Shown: piece after piece, positions 52,604 through 62,057 of the stretch
Layout: each line of letters starts with the position of its first letter
Numbering within the stretch: position 1 is the stretch's first letter
NCBI GenBank assembly: GCA_035395685.1
Contig: DAOPBR010000008.1
Span: 6,104 to 70,103, forward strand
Origin: JAKJGA01 sp029554345
GTDB lineage: Bacteria > Spirochaetota > UBA4802 > JAFGJZ01
Reading direction: 5' to 3'
DNA: 64,000 bases
Program-made: the position numbers and the translations under genes
Notes under the pieces: generated by a model
The model's database searches: none
What the model was told of the DNA's origin: nothing
Seen by the model: only the letters and a program-made list of their open reading frames with translations

Positions 52604-53452
52604 TTAATCAAATACATAAGAAATATGCTGCTGTCCAAGTCCTCTGAATCCGTAATCGCTGACTTTCTGCTCAAATGATTTAAAATTATCACCATAATGA
52701 ACCAATATCATTTTTGATTTGATGTCCGCCGGAAGAGTATTGAGCTCTTCTATCGAAGCGTGAACACCGCCTGTAAAAAACTGGCAGTCATGAAATATTG
52801 CTTCAAAGTTGAATTTAGAACAATATGTCTCAATCAGATCCCTGTCAAAACGCGTATCACTTGTAAACATCACTCTCTCATCAATTACTATTCCGCAGCT
52901 CCAGAATGAATTATTCCATGCATTCGAAACATCCGGAATATGCATTGTCCGGAACATTTTAAGATCTATCGAACCGACCTTAGCGGATAATGTTTCTCTA
53001 GGAAAATCATGAAGCATCTTCGGACGATTAATATTGAAAAAATCCTTAAAAGAAAGAATATCCCCGCAAATTTCTTCATTATAAGCTGCTCCGCCCCTTA
53101 GAGACATATCCCAGAGTATATGCTGATAAGTTTCACTTATAACCATATTGGGCTTCTTTTTTGTCACATATCTGCCGAGAAGAGCTATTTCTTCCAATCC
53201 GCCGATATGATCTGCATGAGAATGTGTGATAAGAATATTTTCAATCGAAGTAATAGGAATACCCAGTTCAAAAAGAGACTGAGTACATTTTGTGCCGCAG
53301 TCAACAAGAAGATGATCCTTTCCTTTGATTATAAGCAGGTTCGTCTGATACTGCGCTTTAGTAAATGCGCTTCCGACCCCTGCGAAAACAAGCTGAAGAT
53401 TCCCATCGTTAGAAAGCTTCAGACCATCTGAGGCTATTTTTTCTGTTTTCAT
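52604..53452 (-). CDS. RNase Z-like MBL-fold hydrolase
   Basis: 282 residues with an MBL fold. The key motif is LITHSHADHIGGLEE, and other features are LLVDCGTKCTQSL, HIPDVSNAWNNSFWSCG, FTSDTRFD and VHYGDN (C-terminal His). The layout resembles RNase Z/ElaC-like and phosphodiesterase members, but the substrate-specific arm is not clear. It lacks a signal peptide. AAGAAGGG precedes the ATG. It could process RNA or hydrolyse a cyclic phosphodiester. Confidence 0.8.
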   Translation of the reverse strand: MKTEKIASDGLKLSNDGNLQLVFAGVGSAFTKAQYQTNLLIIKGKDHLLVDCGTKCTQSLFELGIPITSIENILITHSHADHIGGLEEIALLGRYVTKKKPNMVISETYQHILWDMSLRGGAAYNEEICGDILSFKDFFNINRPKMLHDFPRETLSAKVGSIDLKMFRTMHIPDVSNAWNNSFWSCGIVIDERVMFTSDTRFDRDLIETYCSKFNFEAIFHDCQFFTGGVHASIEELNTLPADIKSKMILVHYGDNFKSFEQKVSDYGFRGLGQQHISYVFD

Positions 53453-53544
53453 ACTAAACCCTTCTTTTTATGCTTGAAAAGAAACAAGAGATTTAATCAT
53501 AATTAATTGAATATATTTTTCAATCTTTTTTTATGCGGGGATGT

Positions 53545-54903
53545 ATGCGGAATTTTTTCTCTGAAAAACGAATCGGGAAAATTGACCGAAGCAATGAAAA
53601 CAAATTAGAAAGAAGCACCTTTGAAAAAGATCACGACAGAATAGTATATTCGAATTATTTTAGAAGACTGCACGACAAAACACAGGTTTTTCCATATTCT
53701 CCGCTTTCAGCATCAAATCAGGCAAGATCAAGGCTTTCTCATTCGCTTGAAGTTTCGTGTGTAGCCCGTTCTCTCGGCAATCTCACAGGTTTGTACTTAT
53801 CAGAAAAATTTCCGGACATCAGACCGTTTGATGTCGGAATAATTGCCGCATCAGCAGCACTCGCTCATGATATCGGAAATCCTCCATTCGGTCATTCAGG
53901 CGAAGATGCAATAAGAATCTGGGCAAAGGAAAACGTCGATCGTTCACAACTCAGCAGTGAAGAGTATTCAGATATGATAAATTATGAGGGAAACGCTCAG
54001 GGTTTCCGCATTCTTTCACGTCTCGAAATATGGCAGAGAAAAGGCGGACTGCGCCCCGCGTGTGCAACGATAGGCGCATTTACAAAATACCCGTGCAGCT
54101 CTTCAGCAATGGATCCGTCATCCGGCATTATATCAAAAAAGAAATTCGGCTTCTTCAAGGAAGACGAAATACTTTTTACTGAAGCGTTTGAAGAAATGGG
54201 AATTCCGCTTTATGAATCGGGAAAAACTTCCTACCCACGGCATCCGCTTTCTTTTCTCTCTGAAGCTGCAGATGACATCTGTTATGCTGTCATTGATCTT
54301 GAAGATGCCTTTCACCTTGGAGTAATAGATTATAAAACATTGGAAGATTTACTGCTTCCGATTGTCCGCCACGAACACGATTTCAGTATCGATCAGTCTT
54401 TCGACAAGCACATAAAAGTTTCACGTCTTCGATCGGCAGCAATTAATTCGATGATAAACCAGTGCCATAAATGCTTTATTGAGAACATCGACTCTATTTT
54501 CTCACTCAAACATAACACGCCTCTTGTATCAGAAATCGGCAGTGCAAAGCAATATGATATTATTTATGATTTTTCCATGAAAAACATATACTCATCAAGC
54601 AGTATCCTCGAAACAGAATATGCAGGATTCAAAGCTATCGGAGCACTTCTTAACATCTTTATGCCTGCAGTTTTATCAAAAAATCCAGACAAGCAGGAAA
54701 GACTCGGAAGAAAACTTATTCCGTCTATTTACTATAAACGGTTTGAATTTTCAGATAAATATAAATCCGATTCGGCAGAACATCTAATAGAGTTTCTTTC
54801 GCCGTATCAGCGCATGCTGACTGTTACTGACTATATAAGCGGAATGACTGATAGATATGCAATTGAACTTTACAGGGAACTCACAGGTTTTGGCAAAATA
54901 TAA
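53545..54903 (+). CDS. dgt: dGTP triphosphohydrolase family protein
   Basis: About 452 residues, HD-domain dNTP hydrolase of the Dgt type. Metal-site motifs are RSRLSHSLEVS (His), AHDIGNPPFGHSGE (HD) and the conserved Asp in EAADDICYAVIDLEDA; the N-terminal IVYSNYFRRLHDKTQVFP is family-typical. It converts dGTP or other dNTPs to the nucleoside and triphosphate. ATG 53545 has GGGGATGT upstream; the ATG at 53533 has no ribosome site. It meets the convergent PleD-like gene with no gap. Confidence 0.92.
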   Translation: MRNFFSEKRIGKIDRSNENKLERSTFEKDHDRIVYSNYFRRLHDKTQVFPYSPLSASNQARSRLSHSLEVSCVARSLGNLTGLYLSEKFPDIRPFDVGIIAASAALAHDIGNPPFGHSGEDAIRIWAKENVDRSQLSSEEYSDMINYEGNAQGFRILSRLEIWQRKGGLRPACATIGAFTKYPCSSSAMDPSSGIISKKKFGFFKEDEILFTEAFEEMGIPLYESGKTSYPRHPLSFLSEAADDICYAVIDLEDAFHLGVIDYKTLEDLLLPIVRHEHDFSIDQSFDKHIKVSRLRSAAINSMINQCHKCFIENIDSIFSLKHNTPLVSEIGSAKQYDIIYDFSMKNIYSSSSILETEYAGFKAIGALLNIFMPAVLSKNPDKQERLGRKLIPSIYYKRFEFSDKYKSDSAEHLIEFLSPYQRMLTVTDYISGMTDRYAIELYRELTGFGKI

Positions 54904-56145
54904 TCAGCGTTCGGTTCTATTTCTTCCATTAGCCTTAGCTGAATACAACAGGCGGTCAGCTTCCGATAGAAGATTTTTAAGTTCATCACCGCTCCACTGA
55001 CAAACTCCGATACTCACAGACACTGCAATATCTTTCTTTGAAAATTTCAGACTTTCTATATTCTTACGAATTCTTTCAGCCACAAGGAAAGCATCTTCAA
55101 TAACTGTATTCGGGAGTATTACCAGAAATTCTTCTCCGCCGAATCTTCCGACAATATCAAAATCTCTCAACGTTTTAATTATTGATTCAGCAATTTTTTT
55201 CAGAACGACATCACCTGAAAGATGGCCGAACTCATCATTAATCCGTTTAAAATGATCAACATCAATCATCATCACTGAAAGCGGATTTTCATAGCGTTTA
55301 GATTTCTCAATTTCATCTTCCAGGCGTTCCATTGTATGGCGTCTGTTGTAAAGTGACGTCAGAACATCGGTGATCGCCAGCTTTTTGACTTCATTCAATA
55401 GAATATAGTTTTTTGCATTTGTCTTAATGCGCGACAGAAGAAGTTCATTGTTAAACGGTTTGGCAATATAATCGTTTGCTCCGATATTCAGCGTGTTGGA
55501 AATTGTTTTATAATGAGCAACTCCTGATATTGCAATTATTACAGCCTCCGACCCTCTCTCTCGAAGCTTCATTATTACGTAATTGCCGATCATGTCTTTA
55601 AGCACCATGTCTATCAGATAAATATCATATTCCTTATCTGAAGCTAAAAGGAGATCTCCGGATTCATAGTATTCAACATTTGAAATACCTGCCATGGTAA
55701 ATATTCTTTCCATGATATAGCGGTCCATCTTGCTGTCATCACACACTGCGATTTTAAGTTCAGCCATCTTCTGAAAAACATTATCTTCCCGCATATAAGC
55801 AAGAATCGCCGAACGTATTTCTTCGTTTCCGGACTTTTTGGAAATATAATCAACGATGCCGAGAGAAAACATTCTGGTTCGGTATTCATCGCTGTCTGTA
55901 CCGGTTATAACAACAACAGGAATATTCTTATAAGGAGAATCATTGATCTTAATGATTAGTTCTTCACCTGTCGAATCTTCAAGCTCAATTGCAGTTATGA
56001 TAAGATCTATTTTGCGGTTTTGTAAAACATTCAGGGAATCATCGAGGTTCTTAGCGAAGGAATATTCAGCACCGATATCAGAACATATCTTTTCAATAAG
56101 TGTTCTGTAAAAATTACTGGTTTCCACATGCAATATCGAGTACAT
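54904..56145 (-). CDS. PleD-like diguanylate cyclase with two receiver domains
   Basis: About 413 residues: REC1, REC2, GGDEF. REC2 keeps its acceptor (YLIDMVLKD). In REC1 the expected acceptor position is Ala in DLIITAIELED, so it is degenerate and probably a dimer or adaptor domain. The GGDEF domain is active in form: ITDVLTSLYNRRHTMER, RFGGEEFLVILP; no RxxD inhibitory site is clear. It makes c-di-GMP when REC2 is phosphorylated. ATG 56145 has GGAGG just upstream. It follows the DtxR-like gene. Confidence 0.92.
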   Translation of the reverse strand: MYSILHVETSNFYRTLIEKICSDIGAEYSFAKNLDDSLNVLQNRKIDLIITAIELEDSTGEELIIKINDSPYKNIPVVVITGTDSDEYRTRMFSLGIVDYISKKSGNEEIRSAILAYMREDNVFQKMAELKIAVCDDSKMDRYIMERIFTMAGISNVEYYESGDLLLASDKEYDIYLIDMVLKDMIGNYVIMKLRERGSEAVIIAISGVAHYKTISNTLNIGANDYIAKPFNNELLLSRIKTNAKNYILLNEVKKLAITDVLTSLYNRRHTMERLEDEIEKSKRYENPLSVMMIDVDHFKRINDEFGHLSGDVVLKKIAESIIKTLRDFDIVGRFGGEEFLVILPNTVIEDAFLVAERIRKNIESLKFSKKDIAVSVSIGVCQWSGDELKNLLSEADRLLYSAKANGRNRTER

Positions 56146-56187
56146 AAGCCTCCGCATGCTGCGGCAGTTACCGCAGTAGGTTTTATA

Positions 56188-56637
56188 TCATGATAAATGT
56201 TCTTTAAGCTTCTCGATCCATTTCGATCCGTTTTTCTTTTCTTCATCATAAAAATTCAGAAAAACACAGAACCGGTCAAAAGTACTTTGAGTCATGTAAT
56301 GCTCGAGACGGCATGCTTCAGCTTCGGCTTCTGTTTCGTTTACACAAAGGACTTCTGACAGGAGACGCTTCAAAAGCCGATGCTTATCATATACCCTTTC
56401 AGCTTCAGCTCTCCCCTGTTCGGTAAGTTCAACATATCCGTATTTTTCGTAAGTAATAAGATCTTTATCCCGAAGCTTTATAAGTGCTGCAGTTACGCTC
56501 GGCATCTTTATTCCGAGAGATTTGGCAATATCCCTTACCCTGACAACTCGGTTCTCTCTTGAAAGAAGTGAAATGGTTTCGATATAATCTTCCATATTCG
56601 ATGAAAGATCAGAATTATGAGAAAAATCTTCAGCCAT
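56188..56637 (-). CDS. DtxR/MntR-family metal-dependent repressor
   Basis: 149 residues. An N-terminal winged helix (MEDYIETISLL, RDIAKSLGIKMPSVTAALIKL, KYGYVELTEQGRAEA) is followed by a dimer/metal domain (ACRLEHYMTQSTFDRF with Glu/His). There is no SH3 extension, as in MntR. Such proteins bind Mn or Fe and repress metal uptake genes. Its ATG shares one base with the thyX stop. Target genes are not in the window. The first Met has a poor ribosome site, consistent with coupling. Confidence 0.88.
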   Translation of the reverse strand: MAEDFSHNSDLSSNMEDYIETISLLSRENRVVRVRDIAKSLGIKMPSVTAALIKLRDKDLITYEKYGYVELTEQGRAEAERVYDKHRLLKRLLSEVLCVNETEAEAEACRLEHYMTQSTFDRFCVFLNFYDEEKKNGSKWIEKLKEHLS

Positions 56638-57278
56638 CAGGATTCACCGGATAATTCGGCAGTCCAGTTCTCAGCGGGAATGAAATCTTCAAAAACACTA
56701 GGCGCGATTTTTTTCATTATCAAAAGCATCTCGTAAGCTGCTCTGCGGATTTCCCACTGCGCATGCTTTTCGAGACGTATTGAAAAGAAATGTCTGAGCT
56801 CGCGGAAATTTGCAGTAAACACTATTTCGGTTTCAACAGCATTCGGAAGAACAAAACGAGCGTCTTCTTTTAGAATATTCATTTCTCTCAGCTTGGAATA
56901 CGTTAGCCTTGAACTTTCCATAAAATCAGAATATAATTTATGCGCTTCCGGATTGTTTTCTATTGAAGGCGGAAGAATGTATGAAAATTCATTTTCACTG
57001 ACATATCTCTGCGACTGCTGGGAATAGCTTGCCATACGGTGACGTACCAGCTGATGAGTAAACGCACGGGACACTCCCTTAATACGAAAAGACGCGCATG
57101 CGTGCTCAAGAATGGAATCATGACCGGTTTTGATTCTCGCTTTAATGAATTTTCCGGCACTCGCATCATCTGCTTTCTCAAACGAAAGATAGCAGGTTCT
57201 CCCCGCTCTCTCAATCACCTTCTCCGCGTCGGGAGTATAAGCAATCAGCTCAACTGAAACATTTTTTATTTCGTTCAT
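56637..57278 (-). CDS. thyX: Flavin-dependent thymidylate synthase ThyX
   Basis: 213 residues. The ThyX motif RHR-x7-S is complete (RHRMASYSQQS), and STLE-like substrate contacts HDSILEHACASF and RELRHFFSIR are visible. It methylates dUMP to dTMP using methylene-tetrahydrofolate, FAD and NADPH, typical of anaerobes without ThyA. TTGAGGATATTGG precedes the ATG. It is next to the rnf operon and upstream of the repressor, but no functional tie is obvious. Confidence 0.96.
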   Translation of the reverse strand: MNEIKNVSVELIAYTPDAEKVIERAGRTCYLSFEKADDASAGKFIKARIKTGHDSILEHACASFRIKGVSRAFTHQLVRHRMASYSQQSQRYVSENEFSYILPPSIENNPEAHKLYSDFMESSRLTYSKLREMNILKEDARFVLPNAVETEIVFTANFRELRHFFSIRLEKHAQWEIRRAAYEMLLIMKKIAPSVFEDFIPAENWTAELSGES

Positions 57279-57335
57279 CCAATATCCTCAAGAAAAGCTC
57301 ATATGTACAACACGCGCGGAAATAACACAAGCCGA

Positions 57336-57941
57336 TTATTTAAAAAGTTTCATACCCGAAAAACCGAGAAATGAAAGAGCCATAAGACCAGCGCAGATAA
57401 ATGTAATGGGCAGACCCTTCAGATTTTCAGGAATGTCGGCAAGTTCGAGCCGTTCGCGTATTCCTGCCATCAGATAAAGAGCCAGGGTAAAACCTACTCC
57501 TGCACCGAAGCCCTGAACAACCGACTTTAAGAGACCAAGATTCGATCCGACAAAGCCGGAATCGATATTGAGTACAGCGACACCGAGCACGGCGCAATTT
57601 GTTGTAATTAGAGGCAGAAATATTCCAAGCGCTTGATAAAGAGACGGCGCCGTCTTGTTAAGAATCATTTCAACAAGCTGAACGAGGGATGCGATTATAA
57701 GAATAAAAGCAAGAGTTCTTAGATATGTAAGATCAAAAGGAATCAATAGGTACTGATAAACGACATGTGTGAAAAATGAAGCTATTGTCATTACAAAGAT
57801 TACCGAAAGCCCCATTCCCAGAGCAGTTTCGGTTTTCTTAGATACTCCGAGAAAAGGACAAAGTCCGAGAATCTGAGACAACACATAGTTGTTTACCAAA
57901 ACAGTAGCAAGAAGTATAGAAATAAATATTTTGGATTCCAT
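57336..57941 (-). CDS. rnfA: Rnf complex membrane subunit RnfA
   Basis: 201 residues, six membrane helices, with NNYVLSQILGLCPFLGVSKK and LITTNCAVLGVAVLN as the conserved inverted-repeat motifs that place cysteines within the membrane. RnfA and RnfE form a pseudo-symmetric pair with a shared iron-sulfur centre, and the complex couples ferredoxin:NAD oxidoreduction to Na or H transport. Last gene of the operon; rnfE ends one base before it. No rnfB follows, unlike the common C-D-G-E-A-B order. Confidence 0.96.
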   Translation of the reverse strand: MESKIFISILLATVLVNNYVLSQILGLCPFLGVSKKTETALGMGLSVIFVMTIASFFTHVVYQYLLIPFDLTYLRTLAFILIIASLVQLVEMILNKTAPSLYQALGIFLPLITTNCAVLGVAVLNIDSGFVGSNLGLLKSVVQGFGAGVGFTLALYLMAGIRERLELADIPENLKGLPITFICAGLMALSFLGFSGMKLFK

Positions 57942-57942
57942 A

Positions 57943-58533
57943 TCAGTTACCCTTTGCCTTAATTCTGTTTATTCCCCATAAGATAAGTCCCAAAGTAAAA
58001 AAAGCTCCCGGAGCGGCAACCATAGCTCCAACCGGTTCATAGCCTTTAATGAGAGTGTATCCGAGAAGTTTATTGGCTCCTATAGTTTCACGGATAATTG
58101 CAAGGAGACTCAATGTAAGTCCGAAACCTAAACCCATTCCGAGACCGTCGAGTATAGATGCAAAAATTCCGTTTTTAGAAGCAAATTCTTCGGCCCGTCC
58201 GAGAATAATACAGTTAACAACAATTAGGGGAATAAATATACCGAGGGCAGAATAAACCGAAGGCTGATAAGCCTTTAATGTCAGCTCTACTATGATAACA
58301 AAAGTCGCGATTATTGTAATAAATATCGGAATTCTTATATGAGCAGGAGTTATTCCTTTCACCATTGAAACGAGAATATTGGAACACACTAGAACAAAAG
58401 TCGCTGCAAGAGTCATCCATAACGCGTTAGAAAGAGATGTCGATACAGCGAGCGTCGGGCATATTCCGATTCCGATTATTAGGATCGGATTGCGCTTCCA
58501 TATTCCTTTAGTAAATTCAGCAATCATACTCAT
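57943..58533 (-). CDS. rnfE: Rnf complex membrane subunit RnfE
   Basis: 196 residues with six membrane helices, homologous to RnfA. Motifs NPILIIGIGICPTLAVSTS and PLIVVNCIILGRAEEFA carry the conserved Cys positions. It forms the RnfA/E core. Its ATG overlaps the rnfG stop (ATGA), and rnfA follows one base later. Normal length. Confidence 0.95.
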   Translation of the reverse strand: MSMIAEFTKGIWKRNPILIIGIGICPTLAVSTSLSNALWMTLAATFVLVCSNILVSMVKGITPAHIRIPIFITIIATFVIIVELTLKAYQPSVYSALGIFIPLIVVNCIILGRAEEFASKNGIFASILDGLGMGLGFGLTLSLLAIIRETIGANKLLGYTLIKGYEPVGAMVAAPGAFFTLGLILWGINRIKAKGN

Positions 58534-59243
58534 TGAACAGCCTCCGCCGAATTAGTCTCTTCACCTGCAGGTATTGTTTCCGAAGGAAGCATTTCGACAT
58601 TCGCTTTCATTCTGGCGAAACTTTCTTCAATAGAACGTCTTACGGCATTCGTCGTAACGGTAGCACCGGAAATAGCCGAAACCTCATTCGCAGGAATAAG
58701 AGAATCTTTCATAGATTCGTTCCAGTCGCCTTTATTTACGACTTTTATTTCTTTAGAAAGAGAAAGAGATTCGAACTGTTTTTCAAACCAAGGCTTAATT
58801 TCATCCTCTCCTGCATTACCGGTAACGAAATCAGCAAATGTATATTTCGAAGCAATTTCCTGACATCTTGCACCAAGCCCCGGAGTTTCGCTCTGTTTCA
58901 TGATAGATATTCCGCGGATAACAAAATTTTCATCAAATCCGACCATGGTTCGCAGTGTTCCGCTGTAACCGGATCCTTCAGCAGTGAACGCATAGCCTTT
59001 AACGGTTTTACCGTTTTCATTTATTTCAGCGGTATGGTAGAAAAATTCACCCTTATCGTCTTTAAATGATTTTTCTTCAAGAATGGTAAAGCCTGGTAGA
59101 GCCACAGCAAGAGCCAGTTTACTTTTTTCTTTTTCCATTCCGGCTATTACGTTCTTTGTAGAAGAATTCACAAAAGCAAGAAGGAATCCGGCAAAACCGG
59201 CAAGAAGAGCGAGAACAAGTGTCGGTTTAACGAAATATTTCAT
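58530..59243 (-). CDS. rnfG: Rnf complex subunit RnfG (FMN-binding)
   Basis: 237 residues: one N-terminal membrane helix then an FMN-binding domain on the outside. The flavinylation site is SAISGATVTTNAV (S/T-GAT-x-T), and GLGARCQEIASKYTF is a conserved neighbour. A covalently bound FMN would pass electrons between other Rnf parts. A C-terminal Glu-rich tail extends it slightly. AAGAGG precedes the ATG. Third position in the usual operon order. Confidence 0.95.
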   Translation of the reverse strand: MKYFVKPTLVLALLAGFAGFLLAFVNSSTKNVIAGMEKEKSKLALAVALPGFTILEEKSFKDDKGEFFYHTAEINENGKTVKGYAFTAEGSGYSGTLRTMVGFDENFVIRGISIMKQSETPGLGARCQEIASKYTFADFVTGNAGEDEIKPWFEKQFESLSLSKEIKVVNKGDWNESMKDSLIPANEVSAISGATVTTNAVRRSIEESFARMKANVEMLPSETIPAGEETNSAEAVQ

Positions 59244-59245
59244 GT

Positions 59246-60313
59246 TTACCTCTTGCCGTAAACTTTATTTTTTGTGTAACGGTCAATGATAGGAACAAGC
59301 GTATTCATGAAAAGTATCGAATACGAGACGCCTTCAGGATAACCGCCGAAAAGCCTGATTGATGCCGCTATAAGACCGCAGCCCGCTCCGAATATCAGCA
59401 TTCCTTTTTTTGAAACCGGGCTCGTCACCATATCTGTCGCCATAAAAAAAGCGCCGATCATCAATCCTCCGGACAGCAAATGAAAAAGAAGAGCTCTGAC
59501 AGGTTCAGAAGAATCGGTAAAGAAATAATAAGAAAAAATTACCGTTGAAAAAGAAAGAATATAAGAAACAGGAGTATGCCATGTAATAACACCGGTAACA
59601 AGAAGAATCAGTGCTCCTACCAGCAGAAATAAAACAGAAGTTTCACCGATACATCCGCCGACATCACCGAAGAACAGCGACTTCAGCATTGAATTAGAAA
59701 ATAATACGGAATGCAGACTCGAAACATCAAGTCCTGATTCGGCAAGTTTTACCGCGCCTTCTTTAAGCGCACCGAGCGGTGTCGCACCTGTTATTATAGT
59801 AAATGCCTGATCAGAAATTCCGGAATTGACAACAGACCCCGAGAGTATATTTCCGTCGGAAAACTGATGCCACTTCGATGTCATATGCCCCGGCCACGAA
59901 AGCATCAAAAAAGCACGTGCCGCAAGAGCCGGATTCCAGATATTGAAACCCAAACCCCCGAAAATTTCTTTAACTATTATAATAGCGAAAAATGAACCAA
60001 GCGCCGCCATCCATAAAGGAAATTCGGGGGAAAGATTCATCGCAAGGAGAAGTCCGGTGATTACAGCCGCACCGTTATGAACAGTCACCGAACGCTTCAA
60101 TAATACGCGGATTAAAAATTCGGCAAAAACGGCAGAAGCGACACAAGTGAGAATTACCCAAAGCGCGCGAAGACCGTTAAGATAAACGCCATAAGATGCA
60201 GCCGGGATCAACGCAAAAACGACAAGCCACATTACATGAGGAATAGAGTATCCCGCTCTTATATGCGGAGCGGATGAGAGAATCATTTTATTTTTTTCAT
60301 TGTTTTCGGCCAT
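59246..60313 (-). CDS. rnfD: Rnf complex membrane subunit RnfD
   Basis: 355 residues with about ten membrane helices. The covalent FMN motif is TGATPLGALK, with SPHIRAG and FMLSWPGHMTSKWHQF as further family marks. It forms the membrane core with RnfG. Spacing to rnfC is 12 bases and to rnfG 2 bases. CGGAGCTTTCT precedes the ATG. Full length. Confidence 0.95.
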   Translation of the reverse strand: MAENNEKNKMILSSAPHIRAGYSIPHVMWLVVFALIPAASYGVYLNGLRALWVILTCVASAVFAEFLIRVLLKRSVTVHNGAAVITGLLLAMNLSPEFPLWMAALGSFFAIIIVKEIFGGLGFNIWNPALAARAFLMLSWPGHMTSKWHQFSDGNILSGSVVNSGISDQAFTIITGATPLGALKEGAVKLAESGLDVSSLHSVLFSNSMLKSLFFGDVGGCIGETSVLFLLVGALILLVTGVITWHTPVSYILSFSTVIFSYYFFTDSSEPVRALLFHLLSGGLMIGAFFMATDMVTSPVSKKGMLIFGAGCGLIAASIRLFGGYPEGVSYSILFMNTLVPIIDRYTKNKVYGKR

Positions 60314-60325
60314 AGAAAGCTCCGG

Positions 60326-61633
60326 TTATTTTTTGCTTCTTACATACTGCTGAGCAATTTTTATAAAATGCGTTAGCGGACGTTTAGAAGGGCATACATA
60401 AGCGCAAGATCCGCAAAGCATACAATCAAGAGGGCTAAGAGACTGATAGAAATCAGTCTTTCCCTTTTCGACAGCATTGCCCAATTCATAAGGCATCAGT
60501 CCGCAAGGACATATGTGAACGCAATTTCCGCATCTGATGCACGGATCATACTTGTCATTGCCTGCTTCCTTCTTGGAAAGAAAAAGAACACCGTTTGTTC
60601 CCTTTATAACGGGATAATCGGTAGAAGGAAGAGGAAAACCGCACATCGGTCCGCCGAGAAGAATTTTTGCCGGTTCTTCGGTTAGCCCGCCGCATTCCTC
60701 TATGATATCGGTGATGAGTGAACCTATTTTAATCTTATAATTTCCGGGTTTTTTTACTATAGAACCCGTGACAGTAATAAATCTTTCTATCAATGGTTTT
60801 CCGAAACAAACTGCCTGATAGACGGCAAAAGCAGTACCGACGTTCTGAACAATTACACCGGCATCCATCGGAAGTTTTCCGGAAGGAACCTGACGTCCCG
60901 TAAGTGTTTCGATCAGCTGTTTTTCAGATCCCTGGGGATATTTAGTCTTCATTTTTATTACGGAAATCCGCTTATCAGAAGAAACGGCATTCTGAAGAGC
61001 CTTATAGGCGTGCTTTTTATTGTCTTCAATTCCGATTACGCATTTTTCTACGGAAACTGATTTCATCAAAAGAGTACAGCCCGCAATTATTTCTTCAGCA
61101 TAATTACGGCAAAGCATATCATCTACTGCAAGATACGGTTCGCATTCCGCAGCATTTATAATAAGGGTATCAATTTTCTTATCTGATGGAGGATTCAATT
61201 TAACGAATGTCGGAAACGCGGCACCGCCCATGCCGACAATTCCTGCAGAAGCGACTTTTTCCTTTATTTCTTCAGCTGAAAATGAGGAAATGTCTTTCTT
61301 CTCGGAAAAACTATCCGAGCTGAAACTGCCCTCTGCCTCAATAACAACACACAGTCCTTTTTCTGAATACGGAGTGGGATAAAAACCTATGTCTGTAACA
61401 CGTCCCGGAATAGAAGCGTGAACATTTGCACTGAAAAGGCCGTCCGCCTTTCCTATTAATTCACCTTCTTTTACAAACTGATCTTTTTCTACAACAGGAA
61501 TAGCAGGTTTTCCCGTATGCTGCTGCATCGGAATTCTGCAAAGATGCGGTATAGAGAGATTCTCAAACGGAACCCCCGCAGTAATTTTCATCTGCGGGGG
61601 ATGTATTCCCCCCCGAAAGGTGGAAGTAAACAT
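60326..61633 (-). CDS. rnfC: Rnf complex subunit RnfC (NADH/Fe-S)
   Basis: 435 residues. The N-terminus (GGIHPP, IPMQQHTGKPA) is typical RnfC. An NADH/FMN-binding Rossmann-like part holds GMGGAAFPTFVKL and NAAECEPYLAVD. Two 4Fe-4S motifs end it: CIRCGNCVHICPCG and CMLCGSCAYVCPSK. It connects NAD(H) to the complex. The C-terminal extension seen in some RnfC proteins is absent. rnfD follows after 12 bases, and a small Cys-rich gene precedes it by one base. Confidence 0.96.
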   Translation of the reverse strand: MFTSTFRGGIHPPQMKITAGVPFENLSIPHLCRIPMQQHTGKPAIPVVEKDQFVKEGELIGKADGLFSANVHASIPGRVTDIGFYPTPYSEKGLCVVIEAEGSFSSDSFSEKKDISSFSAEEIKEKVASAGIVGMGGAAFPTFVKLNPPSDKKIDTLIINAAECEPYLAVDDMLCRNYAEEIIAGCTLLMKSVSVEKCVIGIEDNKKHAYKALQNAVSSDKRISVIKMKTKYPQGSEKQLIETLTGRQVPSGKLPMDAGVIVQNVGTAFAVYQAVCFGKPLIERFITVTGSIVKKPGNYKIKIGSLITDIIEECGGLTEEPAKILLGGPMCGFPLPSTDYPVIKGTNGVLFLSKKEAGNDKYDPCIRCGNCVHICPCGLMPYELGNAVEKGKTDFYQSLSPLDCMLCGSCAYVCPSKRPLTHFIKIAQQYVRSKK

Positions 61634-61634
61634 A

Positions 61635-61916
61635 TTACATGTCCTTAGTTGAGTAAATTTCGTCTTTTATCGGAAGCTCTTTTCTGAGGTTCTTGATATA
61701 AGGAAAAAGTTCGCCGGCTTCTGCGTAACCGTCGCAATCGTCAACGATTCTGCGGGCTACTGTGAAATACTTATAAAGCTTTTCCTCACCGCTGCGTTTT
61801 GCCCATTTCTTCTTAACACATTTAACGCGAAGAACATATTTGTCCTGTTCGGTTTCCGACTGGCGGATAACGATACAGCTCAGGCAATTCGCGCAAAACA
61901 GCTTTTCTTTAGCCAT
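61635..61916 (-). CDS. Small Cys-rich protein at head of rnf operon
   Basis: 93 residues, basic. Cysteines lie at 8, 11 and 14 (FCANCLSC), 33 and 61, enough to hold a metal or iron-sulfur site. The rest is helical (LYKYFTVARRIVDDC). It is not RnfB, which is larger and carries several ferredoxin-type clusters. AGGAGATAGATA precedes the ATG. Stop and rnfC start are one base apart, so it belongs to the operon. An electron carrier or assembly factor is possible. No family recognised. Confidence 0.7.
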   Translation of the reverse strand: MAKEKLFCANCLSCIVIRQSETEQDKYVLRVKCVKKKWAKRSGEEKLYKYFTVARRIVDDCDGYAEAGELFPYIKNLRKELPIKDEIYSTKDM

Positions 61917-62057
61917 TATCTATCTCCTAAAAAATATCAGTTCTGGGGATTTTTTTACTATTACCATAAAAAAGAGAGATTATCACGTGTAAAGCATTTT
62001 TTGAGAGGCTCCTGCAGGCATAAACCGTTCAAATCCGCAGATGACCACTCGATAATC

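Noticed and set aside
58533..59069. 178-codon plus-strand frame opposite rnfG
   Set aside because: Antisense shadow of a well-supported subunit gene, with no start signal.
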